Source of the DNA: an uncultured archaeon
Lineage (GTDB): Archaea > Halobacteriota > Methanosarcinia > Methanosarcinales > Methanoperedenaceae
Reading direction: 5' to 3'
Assembly (NCBI GenBank): GCA_902386135.1
Contig: CABMIB010000053.1
Span: forward strand, 1-64,000
Length of the DNA stretch: 64,000 nucleotides
The notes under the pieces are model-generated. The model was given only the letters and a program-made list of their open reading frames with translations, was not told the origin of the DNA and searched no databases. The position numbers and the translations under genes were made by a program. Shown piece by piece: positions 23,667 through 32,954 of this stretch (positions are counted from its first letter, which is position 1; every line of letters begins with the position of its first letter).

Positions 23667-25525
23667 TAAATAGTTATGCTCTTTGACGTGATGACATTAG
23701 CGACTGGATCGTATGTCCATCCAACCTTTGTTATGCCATTGACTGTAAAGGTAAATGTACCGGCTGCATTCTTTACAGAACTTGATCTGATCCTTGCCCG
23801 ACCATAGGTATCGGTTGTTCCACTTTTTGCTTCGTTTGTCAATCCGCTCCACTGGCCTGATACTACGGCACCTGAAATGGGTTTGTTCGAAGCATCAACC
23901 ACTGTCACGGTCGCTGTGGCATAAGTGACTCTAACGCCATTTGTCCTGGAAGTGGTCTTTGACATGGAAATTGACGAAACATGCATCGTTTTCAGTGGTG
24001 CAGTTGTTGTCGTTCCTGTTACTTCACTCGATGGAATACCTTCGTTCCCAGAAGTATCGACTGCCGATACTACATAATAGTATGTCGTTGAAGGTGCAAC
24101 TCCATTATCGTTGAAAGAGTTCACTGTCGAAGTTGCAATCCTGTTTGCCGATGCTGGTACAAAACCTGATGATGTGCTCCTGTAGATATTGTAGTATGAA
24201 ATGTCAGGTTCAGTATTTGCTGTCCATGATAGACCAAGCATATTGTAACTGACCGATGAAACAGTAACACCTGATACTTGACCTGGTGGAGTCGTGTCCG
24301 TTATCGTGGTATTGATTGATCCTAGCTCATACTCGATATTAGCTATGGGACTGTAGACGAACGATGTTCCTCCACTACTACCCCACAGTATTCCTTGCAA
24401 TTCGACATCGTTTCCATTTATTATGTTGAAAACAGGTGACCCGCTATCCCCGGCACCCACACTTGCGCTCACGAAGTTCTGACAGAGTTGTACGATATTT
24501 GTACCAGATACACCTGTATCTACGCATGTATTTGTGACCTGCCCTTGCGTCCATCCTGTAGTCCTGCCGACTTTATTGAGCGTTTCTCCTGCGAAGGACG
24601 AATTCTCTTTCACGATTCTGAAGCTACCTGCGATAGTGAGGGAGCCTGTGTTCACGCTGTCCGGTTTCTTGATGAAACCCAAGTCGGCTGTGACTCCTGG
24701 GTCGCGTGCTGCAAAAGCACTGTCACTATAGCGGCAGACATATCCTGTATAACATCCCACGCCACTGAAGTACAGCGGGTCTGCTATCTCGGTCCCGATA
24801 AAGTAAGAGTTCGTAGCATCCAATGGTTGATAATATTTGGTGCTCTCGACTCCTCCTTGGATATCTGTGCAGTGAGAAGGGATCACAAAACCATTTATTC
24901 CTGAACGGACGCCATTAAAGCCCAATGTACATAGATAATTTGAGAAACGTATTTGAATCCCTCCTTGAAGAGGCCTTATCATATCCTGCAATGTGGAAGC
25001 AAACACGATAGGTTCGGTTTGCTCGATAATATATGCGCCGCTCGGGATGCCCTGCTTTTTCAGTTCTGTTTCAACAACCCCGGCTAGATTTGAACTCTCA
25101 ACACCGATCTTCAGACGGTTTGATCTTTCGTCGACATCAGTGAAAACAACTCCATGGATTTTAAATAATCCTCCCATTTGCTTCTGCCACTCTTTGAGCT
25201 TTGTGAAGGTATATTGCCCTTGTAGAACTTTGATACCACCACGAGGAACGCGCTCGCGTCCAAAGACTGAGATTACCCCTTCCTCTGCAGCCGATTTCTT
25301 CTCCGGATTTACTAAATAAACATTCAACTCATCCCCTTCAAGGAACATTCCTCCGAATTCCGGAACTTTTCCTGCCACTTCCTCGAACTTGTCGTCCAAT
25401 GTTCGAGATGCTTTAGCAGTGGAATCCTTTCCCACACCAGTTGTAGCTACTACTGGAAAACTCAAACTGATAAACAATACGAAAACAGTTAATGCTGACA
25501 TTATCCACATCGAATCTTTTTTCAT
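23666..25525 (-). CDS. Secreted trypsin-like (S1 fold) protease with FnIII and Ig-like domains
   Basis: A 619-residue protein. A signal peptide (about 1-27) is followed by a pro-region (30-185) and a chymotrypsin-fold domain (about 190-405). The likely triad is His218 in IPSHCTD, Asp268 in SDSAFA and Ser361 in GAGDSGSPVF, and paired cysteines suit an exported enzyme. A fibronectin type III domain (about 413-505) precedes an Ig-like domain (about 512-619). That last domain is closely similar to the end of the subtilase encoded divergently (TYATATVT, SGxWSGLT, GTFTFTV). The ribosome-binding site is GGGAGG. It is probably cell-surface or extracellular, and its substrate is unknown. Confidence 0.85.
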   Translation of the reverse strand: MKKDSMWIMSALTVFVLFISLSFPVVATTGVGKDSTAKASRTLDDKFEEVAGKVPEFGGMFLEGDELNVYLVNPEKKSAAEEGVISVFGRERVPRGGIKVLQGQYTFTKLKEWQKQMGGLFKIHGVVFTDVDERSNRLKIGVESSNLAGVVETELKKQGIPSGAYIIEQTEPIVFASTLQDMIRPLQGGIQIRFSNYLCTLGFNGVRSGINGFVIPSHCTDIQGGVESTKYYQPLDATNSYFIGTEIADPLYFSGVGCYTGYVCRYSDSAFAARDPGVTADLGFIKKPDSVNTGSLTIAGSFRIVKENSSFAGETLNKVGRTTGWTQGQVTNTCVDTGVSGTNIVQLCQNFVSASVGAGDSGSPVFNIINGNDVELQGILWGSSGGTSFVYSPIANIEYELGSINTTITDTTPPGQVSGVTVSSVSYNMLGLSWTANTEPDISYYNIYRSTSSGFVPASANRIATSTVNSFNDNGVAPSTTYYYVVSAVDTSGNEGIPSSEVTGTTTTAPLKTMHVSSISMSKTTSRTNGVRVTYATATVTVVDASNKPISGAVVSGQWSGLTNEAKSGTTDTYGRARIRSSSVKNAAGTFTFTVNGITKVGWTYDPVANVITSKSITI

Positions 25526-25986
25526 TAAATGACCTCCCTTCCAGGCTTGTTTTTATAATCCTTTTAATAGATAAATCTTTCGATATGAAGCGAAATAATA
25601 ATCGTACTCAACACACAATCAGAAGTGACCTTTCTATAGCAACAATAAACCGTTTGATCCCACATTCAAGTGGTTCCAAATTGTCAATCCAATTTTTTTA
25701 GCAGTACTAAAAAAATATATTTGATATCACCAATTTATTTTATCAATTAGAATAATTATTTAAATTAGTAATTATATTTAGGCATAGTGTCAGAATTGAA
25801 ATGTTTAGAACGTAAATTGTAAACGATTAGACCATCTCCCGTTAGTCGCAGCATGTATGCGATACTTGGAGATCGCGAAAACCATAGACAAAATATAACC
25901 TTAGTATTGGAATAGAATTGAGGAACGAACCAAAAGGAAGGCGGGTTTATGTGATAATTACTAGGGTGTTGTAGAATGAACTATAA
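25526..25986. other. Intergenic region between divergent protease genes
   Basis: AT-rich, with promoter-like sequence for the leftward gene (GGATTATAAAAAC read on the minus strand). No ribosome-binding site or signal-peptide-coding frame is seen for the rightward subtilase. Confidence 0.5.
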
Positions 25987-26091
25987 CCTATTTTTGTCCC
26001 ACAGCCGGACGCTTTATCACAGGGCTGCAGGGTAGTCAGGGAGGCTAAAACCTTAAAAGCCCTGGAATGCTCCAGGGGCGCAGCGTCCACA

Positions 26092-27354
26092 TTGGGACTT
26101 CAAGAGGACCTCAAAGTGACGGCAATGGACACAGGCGTCAACAGGCAGATAAGGGCTGATCTCGTGCAGGCATCCGGGAATAACGGCACAGGTAGAAAGG
26201 TTGTTATCCTGGATACAGGTTACAATTATAACCATCCTGAGTTAAGCTCAAGCTATCTTGGCGGTAAGGATTTCGTAAACAGTGATAACGACCCGATGGA
26301 CGACAACGGACATGGAAGCCATGTAGCAGGAATAATAACCGCAGACGGCGTGTATCCTCCTGCAAAGGGAGTAGCTCCGGGAACAGGAATAATAGCAGGA
26401 AAGGTTCTTGATGCCTCCGGTTCAGGATACTTCAGTGATATTGTTGCGGCTATCTACTGGGCAGTTGACGGACCTGATGGTATTCCAAATACGGCTGATG
26501 ATTTCAATGCAGATGCGATAAGCCTGAGCTTGGGGTCTTCTCCGCCTTACACATACAAAGGTTTCTGCGATAGCGCCACGAAAGAGACGTCGGATATGAC
26601 AACTGCAATCAAATATGCGGTAAATAGAGGAGTTGTCGTTGTTGTGGCGGCTGGAAACAGCGGAAGTTCAGGGGTCTCAATACCGGGATGTATAAGCTAT
26701 TCGACAACTGTAGGTGCAGTGGACAGCAGTGACAAGATCGCAAGCTTTTCCGGTATCGGGAATGCTGTGGACATAACTGCGCCCGGCGTGAATATACTGT
26801 CTGCATGGCTTGGAAGTGATTATGCCTATGCAAGCGGGACCAGTATGGCAACCCCTGTTGTGAGCGGAACAGTGGCTTTAATCAAATTTGCCCATCCCGA
26901 TTATACGGTAGCCCAGACGCAGGATGCTCTCTTCAAGAGTGCCAAGGACCTCGGAATTTCTGGCAAGGATTCTACCTACGGCTGGGGCAGGGTAGATGCT
27001 TATGGAGCGGCAGCAATAACCCCGTCATCTCCTGCCAGTACCATGCATGTGGCAGGTATCGTTATGTCAAAAGTTAAAGGCACAAGATATACTTATGCTA
27101 CAGCCACAGTGACTATTGTTGATTCCACCGGTTCTCCGGTCAGCAGTGCAACAGTTTCAGGTCACTGGAGCGGCCTGACCTCGGATAAAGACACCGGGAC
27201 AACCGATGCCAGCGGAAAGTTAACGGTGAAATCAAACCAGGTGAGGAACAGCGCAACCGGGACATTCACTTTCACTGTAGATAAAGTGACATACGGCGCA
27301 CTTGTGTATAATCCGGCAGACAACGTCCGGACAAGTAACAGTATATCAATTTAA
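26092..27354 (+). CDS. Subtilase (S8) with C-terminal Ig-like domain, apparently 5'-truncated
   Basis: From the TTG at 26092 the protein has 420 residues. The triad is present: Asp41 in VVILDTGYNYNHPEL, His74 in NGHGSHVAG and Ser251 in GTSMATPVVSG; the oxyanion Asn is in VVAAGNSGS. An Ig-like domain (about 315-420) is shared with the neighbouring S1-type protease. The frame stays open upstream to 25987 without an ATG, signal peptide or ribosome-binding site, and the upstream residues look random. The secretion signal and propeptide are missing, so this is either a pseudogene made by rearrangement or a gene whose 5' end moved. Confidence 0.8.
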   Translation: MGLQEDLKVTAMDTGVNRQIRADLVQASGNNGTGRKVVILDTGYNYNHPELSSSYLGGKDFVNSDNDPMDDNGHGSHVAGIITADGVYPPAKGVAPGTGIIAGKVLDASGSGYFSDIVAAIYWAVDGPDGIPNTADDFNADAISLSLGSSPPYTYKGFCDSATKETSDMTTAIKYAVNRGVVVVVAAGNSGSSGVSIPGCISYSTTVGAVDSSDKIASFSGIGNAVDITAPGVNILSAWLGSDYAYASGTSMATPVVSGTVALIKFAHPDYTVAQTQDALFKSAKDLGISGKDSTYGWGRVDAYGAAAITPSSPASTMHVAGIVMSKVKGTRYTYATATVTIVDSTGSPVSSATVSGHWSGLTSDKDTGTTDASGKLTVKSNQVRNSATGTFTFTVDKVTYGALVYNPADNVRTSNSISI

Positions 27355-27376
27355 GGAAGAAGGTTTTCCTTCTTTC
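27355..27376 (+). terminator. Hairpin after the subtilase gene
   Basis: GGAAGAAGG, TTTT, CCTTCTTTC, starting immediately after the stop codon. The same stem sequence follows the S1-type protease gene. Confidence 0.65.
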
Positions 27377-27446
27377 ATCTCTATTTTTCAAGGACGAATA
27401 TTTTATATAAATGCCAGTTAATGATAGTAAAAAAAAGGGTGATATT

Positions 27447-27932
27447 ATGGGTACTAAAAACAATTTTGAAAAAAGTCAGATTCTAACTATGGTTGGCGGT
27501 ATGATATCAGTTATCAGCGTCTTCCTCCCATGGTATTCTGCAAGTGCAAGCGCAGGTGCTTTAGGTTTAGCTTCCAGCATGTCAGTGAATGGCCTGGGAT
27601 GGGTAAATGGGAGTGGTATGCTGCTCGGGCTTGTGAGCGGAAAAGTTGACTGGAATTTCCAGGGTGTCGGTGTTCTTGCTCTCGGTATCGCCTGCTTCGC
27701 TGTTGCTGTGTTCCTTCGCGAGAAGCTGCAGAGCCTGGCAATGTTCGCATGCGGATTCCTGATAATCGGAGGCGGGGTTGTTAACCTGCAAAGCATAGGC
27801 CAGTTCTCAGGAGAATTCCTCGGAGCTACCTTACAGTCGGGAGTCGGATACGGGCTCTACATCGTGCTACTCGGCGGTGCGATTGCTGCAGCAGGCGGAC
27901 TACTTGCATGGAGGGACATTACCACCAAATAA
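27447..27932 (+). CDS. Four-span membrane protein, unknown function
   Basis: The ATG at 27447 has the ribosome-binding site GGGTGAT; an ATG 36 nt upstream lacks one. The protein has about 161 residues and four hydrophobic helices: ILTMVGGMISVISVFLPWYS, GVGVLALGIACFAVAVFL, LAMFACGFLIIGGGVVNL and YGLYIVLLGGAIAAAGGLLA. A short Ser/Ala/Gly loop follows helix 1. Proteins with the FLPWY pattern after helix 1 are common small membrane proteins of unknown role. It is transcribed away from the protease pair. Confidence 0.7.
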   Translation: MGTKNNFEKSQILTMVGGMISVISVFLPWYSASASAGALGLASSMSVNGLGWVNGSGMLLGLVSGKVDWNFQGVGVLALGIACFAVAVFLREKLQSLAMFACGFLIIGGGVVNLQSIGQFSGEFLGATLQSGVGYGLYIVLLGGAIAAAGGLLAWRDITTK

Positions 27933-27958
27933 ACTTATTACTCACCTGTGCATAGTGG

Positions 27959-28477
27959 ATGGCTATGATTGTTTCGATGACACTTGAACTCAAGGATATT
28001 CCGGGGCAACTGGTTCTGGCGCTTTCGCCCATATCAGAGCTTCACGGGAATATTATGAGCGTTGTTCACCAGCACGAAGAGAAAACCCCACGAGGAACAA
28101 TCCCTGTACAGGTAACTTTTGAAATAGACCAGGGCGTTCTCAATGAACTTACCGAACGGCTTGAGAACAGCGGGGTCAGAGTTGCAAGAGTCGGGGAAGA
28201 GCGGCTGCGGTCTTCTGTGTCTGTTGTTCTCATAGGGCATATTATCCATTCGGATATCGGGGATACCATCGAAAGGATAGATTCAACAGGTTTTGCAGAA
28301 GTGGTTGACCTTTCGATCTCCATGCCTGCAATAGATAAGACCTCGTCGGCATATCTTGTGATCAATGCGGTCGGTGAGTATGAATTGAAAAAGGCGGTTG
28401 AGATCCTGAGGGACGTGGCAGATATAAAGGATTTGCTTATGATAGAGCCTATCAAGCTTAACTCGGGGGCGGCATGA
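27959..28477 (+). CDS. ACT-domain regulatory protein paired with homoserine dehydrogenase
   Basis: A 172-residue protein. N-terminal SMTLELKDIPGQLVLALSPI and HGNIMSVVHQHEEKTPRGTI match an ACT domain, a ligand-binding regulatory fold for amino acids; a second ACT-like half follows (VSVVLIGHIIHSDIGDTIER). Its last 4 nt overlap the start of homoserine dehydrogenase, which lacks its own C-terminal ACT domain. It probably supplies allosteric control, for example by threonine, in trans. The ligand is inferred from context. Confidence 0.85.
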   Translation: MAMIVSMTLELKDIPGQLVLALSPISELHGNIMSVVHQHEEKTPRGTIPVQVTFEIDQGVLNELTERLENSGVRVARVGEERLRSSVSVVLIGHIIHSDIGDTIERIDSTGFAEVVDLSISMPAIDKTSSAYLVINAVGEYELKKAVEILRDVADIKDLLMIEPIKLNSGAA

Positions 28478-29472
28478 AGACTGTTAGATTATCCATCATC
28501 GGTTTCGGTGCTGTCGGCCAGGGAGTTGCGCGTTCCATCCTGTCAAAGCAGGAGTACCTAAATAAACAGGGCATCAACCTGTGTGTCGTAGGGATCGCGG
28601 ATTCGGGCGGGTGCGAGGTCAACACGCAGGGGATAGACCTGAAAAATGCGATCGCAAGGAAAAAACAGACCGGCACTGTTGCAGCAGGCAGTGAAGGCGT
28701 ACTTGACCTGATCAATGGTACCGACCATGATATTGTCGTTGAAGCGACACCTACGAGTATAAAGGACGGTGAGCCGGGACTTGGTAATATGCTTGCAGCC
28801 TTTGAATCCGGGAAGCATGTGGTCACTTCCAATAAAGGCCCTCTTGCGCTGCGGTTCTCGGATTTAAAGGAAGCTGCCGAGGATAACGGCGTTCTGTTCA
28901 GGTACGAAGCAACCGTGGGCGGGGCTGTTCCGATATTCAACCTTATTCATGAGGCTCTGGCCGGAAATACCGTCATCGGGATCGAAGGCATACTGAACGG
29001 GACCTGCAATTACATCCTTACTCGGATGGCAGAAGAAAGGATGCCGTACGAGCTTGTGCTCAAGGAGGCACAGGAGCTTGGTATAGCTGAGGCCGACCCC
29101 ACATACGATGTGGAAGGCATTGATTCGGCATGCAAACTTGTCATTATCGCAAACTCGGTCTTCGGAGATAACGCTACATATCACGATGTTGATGTAACAG
29201 GCATCACTAAAATAACACCTGAGGCACTGGAGCTTGCAAATGAGAACAACTATTTGATAAAACTAATCTGCGAAGCGACGGACGGCAAGCTTACCGTTGC
29301 GCCGCGCCTTGTTCCGAAGAGGCACCCGCTTGCTGTAGGCGGCACATTGAACGTGGCATCCATACAGACAGACCTTGCAGGAAGGATAACGATCAGCGGG
29401 AAGGGTGCAGGTTCTGTTGAGACCGCAAGTTCCATCCTGAGCGATATAGTTTTCATTGCAAGAAATTCATGA
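28474..29472 (+). CDS. hom: Homoserine dehydrogenase
   Basis: A 332-residue enzyme that reduces aspartate semialdehyde to homoserine for threonine and methionine synthesis. The NAD(P) loop is IIGFGAVGQGVARSI. Other marks are VVEATPTSIKDGEPG, HVVTSNKGPLAL, GGAVPIFNLI, GIEGILNGTCNYILTRM and the catalytic region EADPTYDVEGIDSACKLVII. It ends without an ACT domain. It is translationally coupled (4-nt overlap) to the ACT protein before it and, by another 4 nt, to the Taw2 gene after it. Confidence 0.95.
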   Translation: MKTVRLSIIGFGAVGQGVARSILSKQEYLNKQGINLCVVGIADSGGCEVNTQGIDLKNAIARKKQTGTVAAGSEGVLDLINGTDHDIVVEATPTSIKDGEPGLGNMLAAFESGKHVVTSNKGPLALRFSDLKEAAEDNGVLFRYEATVGGAVPIFNLIHEALAGNTVIGIEGILNGTCNYILTRMAEERMPYELVLKEAQELGIAEADPTYDVEGIDSACKLVIIANSVFGDNATYHDVDVTGITKITPEALELANENNYLIKLICEATDGKLTVAPRLVPKRHPLAVGGTLNVASIQTDLAGRITISGKGAGSVETASSILSDIVFIARNS

Positions 29473-30461
29473 AGGCTGTTCGTGCCGGCGCGGCTGAGGC
29501 TGAACCGGTAAGGCAAAAACTGCTTCTTGAAGGCGCTCTTGATAAATCAAGAAAACTTGTGAAAAAGAACGGTTTTGTGGAGATCCCGGTTACGGAATCG
29601 TTTGAAACCGGTGGACTTACCATTGTCGAGCAGGCTCATCCTGAATTTTATATTTCTGGAAAAACACTCAGTGAAATCCTTGATATACCGGACAGCGAGA
29701 AACAATTTTTACCTTCAGGATGGCAGATCCTCGGGGATATCATCATCGTATCGCTGCGCAGGGAACTTGAAGCACATAAAAAAGAGATAGGGAATGCTTT
29801 ACTGTCCCTTTATCCGGGATGTAAAACCGTGCTTCTTGACAGGGGGATAAGCGGCAAAATGAGGCAGCCTGACCGTGAAATAATCGCAGGCAGCGAGACT
29901 GAAACGATACATAAGGAAAACGGCTGCCTTTTTAAAATAGATGCCATGCGCCTCATGTTCTCCCGGGGAAACCTTGCTGAAAAAAAGCGGATGAGCAAAC
30001 TGGGAAAGGGTGAAACTATCGTGGATATGTTCGCTGGCATCGGGTATTTTTCGATCCCCATGGCAGTGCATTCAGAGCCCAGGAAGATAATTGCCATTGA
30101 GCTCAACCCTGTAGCGTTCGGTTATTTGAAAGAAAACATCAGGCTCAATAAAGTCAGGGGGCTCATCGAACCCGTACCCGGGGACTGCGCGCTCGTTACC
30201 CCGCGCGGGGTCGCAGACAGGGTGCTCATGGGATATCTGGACGCGCATGAATACCTTGAGTGCGGCATCCGTGCGCTTTTACCTGGCGGGATCCTTCATT
30301 ACCATGAAGCTGTGCCTGAGGCGGTAGAGTGCCGCCCTGTAAAGAGGGTTATTGAGGCTGCGGGGAGGCTTGAGAAAAGAGCGGAGATAATTGAGGTGCG
30401 GAGGATTAAGAAATACTCGCCGGGCGTGTGGCATGTGGTAGTGGACGCGAGGGTGGGTTAG
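29469..30461 (+). CDS. taw2: Taw2/TYW2-like tRNA wybutosine methyltransferase family
   Basis: A 330-residue class I SAM-dependent enzyme of the Trm5/TYW2 family. Motif I is IVDMFAGIGYFSIPMAV, followed by IAIELNPVAFGYLKENIRLN. The motif IV region is ADRVLMGYLDAHEYL. Trm5 tRNA(m1G37) methyltransferases usually have an N-L/P-P type motif at that point, whereas the MGY form fits Taw2, which transfers the aminocarboxypropyl group of SAM to form wyosine derivatives at position 37 of tRNA-Phe. The assignment rests on this motif from memory, and Trm5 is the alternative. It overlaps hom by 4 nt. Confidence 0.8.
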   Translation: MKAVRAGAAEAEPVRQKLLLEGALDKSRKLVKKNGFVEIPVTESFETGGLTIVEQAHPEFYISGKTLSEILDIPDSEKQFLPSGWQILGDIIIVSLRRELEAHKKEIGNALLSLYPGCKTVLLDRGISGKMRQPDREIIAGSETETIHKENGCLFKIDAMRLMFSRGNLAEKKRMSKLGKGETIVDMFAGIGYFSIPMAVHSEPRKIIAIELNPVAFGYLKENIRLNKVRGLIEPVPGDCALVTPRGVADRVLMGYLDAHEYLECGIRALLPGGILHYHEAVPEAVECRPVKRVIEAAGRLEKRAEIIEVRRIKKYSPGVWHVVVDARVG

Positions 30462-30626
30462 TAACGGACTCAGCACTGGAAAGTGCAGAGCATCTCGACA
30501 TGGATGCTCATGTGCTTTATTGGTTTTACTTGCATTGTTTTCATCTTTCAAATGAGGCGCATGTTTATGATTCAATTCAGCGAAACCTATAATATACTGA
30601 ACAATCATGTACATTTATATTTAAAA

Positions 30627-30971
30627 ATGGGAAGAAAAATGAAAACGGTGTGGCTTATCGGATTAATTGTAACAATTGTGATAATAAGTGGATGTGGAAC
30701 AAAAATAACAAATGATTATCTTATTGGTGAGTGGGATAGTCAATCTGGAAATTTTGCCTTAACATATAACTTCTTTCCAAATGGCTCTTACAAATTATCC
30801 GCGCTTCCACCTAGTTTGCCAACAGAGTATGGTAAATATACACTTACTGATTCAACACTCGTTCTCATAGATGATACGGGAAAGACTACAACTCAACCCT
30901 TAACATATATAGATGAAAACACTATCAAAATAAATCAAAGAGAATATCGTCGAAGCTCTCACGGAGATTGA
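30627..30971 (+). CDS. Small lipoprotein
   Basis: About 114 residues from ATG 30627; the next ATG (30639) also fits. The signal peptide VWLIGLIVTIVIISGC has a lipobox, with Cys as the first mature residue. The mature part reads LIGEWDSQSGNFALTYNFFP, NGSYKLS, YGKYTLTDSTLVL and NTIKINQREYRR, a small calycin/lipocalin-like beta domain of the kind found in many extracellular lipoproteins. TATAATATA lies about 33 nt upstream, so the mRNA has a very short leader. Partner unknown. Confidence 0.7.
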   Translation: MGRKMKTVWLIGLIVTIVIISGCGTKITNDYLIGEWDSQSGNFALTYNFFPNGSYKLSALPPSLPTEYGKYTLTDSTLVLIDDTGKTTTQPLTYIDENTIKINQREYRRSSHGD

Positions 30972-31332
30972 GTAATATGTTTGGGTGATAAAAAAATTGT
31001 GAGCATAGGCGTCTAATTTTCAAATTTGAAGAGGTTGTTTAGATTCCTATCGTCTATACGAGCATGGGAACGAGCGTGGATGCAGTCACCGACCCCCGAA
31101 TAGAATTAGGGGGCATCTGAAGGGTGCATGAGGATTTTTAACCTATCTAGTTATTCTGGGATGTATAGGCAAGACGTGGGCACGGAACTGGTATGATGGA
31201 AGTCCCTATTTAGTGCTCTGAGCTATAATATGTCGTAGAGTCAGCATTGTATGAAAACTGAGGAGTTTAACTTCAGAGAGCATACTTTAGCATAGTTTGA
31301 AGATTTTTCAATTCAAATAATTACTGTTTACT
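30972..31332. other. Gene-free, structured-looking region
   Basis: No open frame of interest. Several short complementary segments suggest RNA structure: CCCCCGAAT / ATTAGGGGG (31095-31113), CTGAGGAGTTTAACTTCAG near 31.27 kb, and GGGAACG-type loops. The style (purine-rich linkers, GAAAAC and GGAAC loops) resembles group II intron domain I, but no domain V was found here. Confidence 0.4.
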
Positions 31333-31953
31333 CTACGCAACTGCATTTCGGTCAGAATGATCTATATCGCGTGCAAATCCAGAAAAAACAGCCATCAAGA
31401 GCGTCCCAAAAGCAAATGAAGAAACCCCGAGAATAATATTTGGGTTGTATACACCGAAAAAATGCCAGAGAATTATTGAAACTGGAAACAGATAAAAGTA
31501 GCTGAGTAAGCTGGCGATTAAGAACCAAACCCATAATTTGGAAAGTAAGCGCCGTGTATTAATTGAGAGACGTTTACGCCACCACGGTAGCGGTGCATTT
31601 ATTCTTGTCCCGGCCGCACCAACTATAATTTCAATCAATGGTGGCCCAAAGCCTCCTCCAACCAGTAATAGTAGAATTGAGAGAAGAATCAAAACTAGCC
31701 CGCCGTTCTTCCTCTGAACAAACGCAACTGCCCATACCATAATCGATAGAGAAACGATGATGGCAAGTACTCCAGTTATTAGAAGGTTAGGGATAATGGT
31801 CATAGCAGGTTCTCCCGCCAAGATACTAAATAGTTTTGATTCCCCCCAGGACTTTATTACAATTCCGCTTGGAGCGATGTTGCCCTGAAGTATTTCTCCA
31901 ATACCATGTTCGATACCGCCTAGTCCTAAAAAAATGCCGAATGCTGAGACCAC
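31333..31953 (-). CDS. Multi-span membrane protein, unknown function
   Basis: A 206-residue protein with about five hydrophobic helices (IIPNLLITGVLAIIVSLSIM, GGLVLILLSILLLLVGGGF, LWVWFLIASLLSYFYLFPVS, IILGVSSFAFGTLLMAVFSG and a weaker N-terminal one). GLGGIEHGIGEILQG near the start is a distinctive loop; I recall similar IEHGIGE motifs in uncharacterised archaeal and bacterial membrane proteins. It lies 50 bp after the flavodoxin-like gene on the same strand and is probably co-transcribed. No transport family is clear. Confidence 0.65.
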   Translation of the reverse strand: MVSAFGIFLGLGGIEHGIGEILQGNIAPSGIVIKSWGESKLFSILAGEPAMTIIPNLLITGVLAIIVSLSIMVWAVAFVQRKNGGLVLILLSILLLLVGGGFGPPLIEIIVGAAGTRINAPLPWWRKRLSINTRRLLSKLWVWFLIASLLSYFYLFPVSIILWHFFGVYNPNIILGVSSFAFGTLLMAVFSGFARDIDHSDRNAVA

Positions 31954-32003
31954 TACTTTTGTCGCGCTTTTAATTATCAGTTTTTATCTCCTTTGAGCCG
32001 CTA

Positions 32004-32543
32004 TTATTCTGATTGTGTTCCTGACGCCAAGACCTCTTCCTTTAGCACATCGGCGATAGCCGTGGCCCAGGAAGTGATGGCATCCCAATCACGAAAGTCA
32101 CCGAGAGGTGCTTTGACTTTGTTAATCATCCATTTCTCGATTAAGTTCAGCTTCTTCATATTTATCGCTCCATGAAAGACAGTGATGTCTCTGGGTTGGA
32201 TGCGGTCAGCGATAGGTTGCAGCGCTTTAGGGAAGTGCCAGCCTTCCGTCAATTCTACCGGATTTCCCCCTCCCGTGGGTCCACTTGAAAACAGCCACAC
32301 CAACTGCTCTACCAGCACCTTCTCGTTGGCCTTCAAGAACTTCGCTGCCTCTTTGCGCCATCGTCCGATGTAAACAGCGCTACCTAATACAACTGCCTTA
32401 TAGGAAGACAGTTCTCTGACACGATCCGTAGGTAGCACGTCGGTACTTAGACCTGCTTGACGAAGTACTTGGCCAATTTTCTCGGCAATCTCTGCCGTTG
32501 CACCGTACTTGGTGGCATAGGTCACAAGAATTTGATTGTCCAT
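32004..32543 (-). CDS. Flavodoxin-like protein of the HemG/protoporphyrinogen oxidase type
   Basis: About 179 residues from the ATG at 32543, which has the ribosome-binding site GGAGG; a four-codon longer start is on that site. TYATKYGATAEIAEKIGQVL is the FMN phosphate loop, followed by VVLGSAVYIGRWRKEAAKFL and WLFSSGPTGGG. The flavodoxin_5/HemG subfamily shares these motifs. HemG oxidises protoporphyrinogen with menaquinone, but many archaeal members only share the fold, so the substrate is open. Confidence 0.8.
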   Translation of the reverse strand: MDNQILVTYATKYGATAEIAEKIGQVLRQAGLSTDVLPTDRVRELSSYKAVVLGSAVYIGRWRKEAAKFLKANEKVLVEQLVWLFSSGPTGGGNPVELTEGWHFPKALQPIADRIQPRDITVFHGAINMKKLNLIEKWMINKVKAPLGDFRDWDAITSWATAIADVLKEEVLASGTQSE

Positions 32544-32954
32544 TTTATCCTCCATTTAGAACGAGTAGCGACTGTTGTCGTCACCTCTGATTTTAATTAA
32601 TTATTCTTGCTCCAACAATTGTAGATAACGGAAATTCACGTTTATTCATTTTGCAGCGCTCCTCCCAATCTTAATCCCTGTCATCTACCCCTATTACTAA
32701 AGTAATATTGTACCAAGTCTTATATTAATCTGATGCCTGCATGCTGATGTAGAAACTCATATTTTAAACTCGGGAGATTTTTCGAATGAAAAAAAAATCA
32801 TATGAACTTGAAAAGTATGAGCTTATCCGTGCCCCAATTTTAGCACCACGACAGTTATTCTGATTCAAGCTATTCAAAGGATGCACCCAACGCCTACCAT
32901 TGCAGTCACGTTATACCCCGTACGACGTACGAGGCCTGTACATACTGTTTCCAG
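32544..32954. other. Intergenic region with repeat copy
   Basis: AT-rich, no gene seen. It contains the inverted copy of the 42-bp palindromic repeat (32902-32944). Confidence 0.5.
32902..32944. repeat. 42-bp palindrome-containing repeat, copy 2 (inverted)
   Basis: Its reverse complement carries TATGTACAGGCCTCGTACG and TCGTACGGGGTATAACGTG, differing from copy 1 at 12214 by only a few bases. It lies 20.7 kb from copy 1, in the opposite orientation. Confidence 0.8.

Noticed and set aside
26092-26235. Extension of the subtilase upstream to 25987
   Set aside because: The frame is open but lacks a start codon and its residues do not look like a signal or propeptide, so it was not added to the gene.
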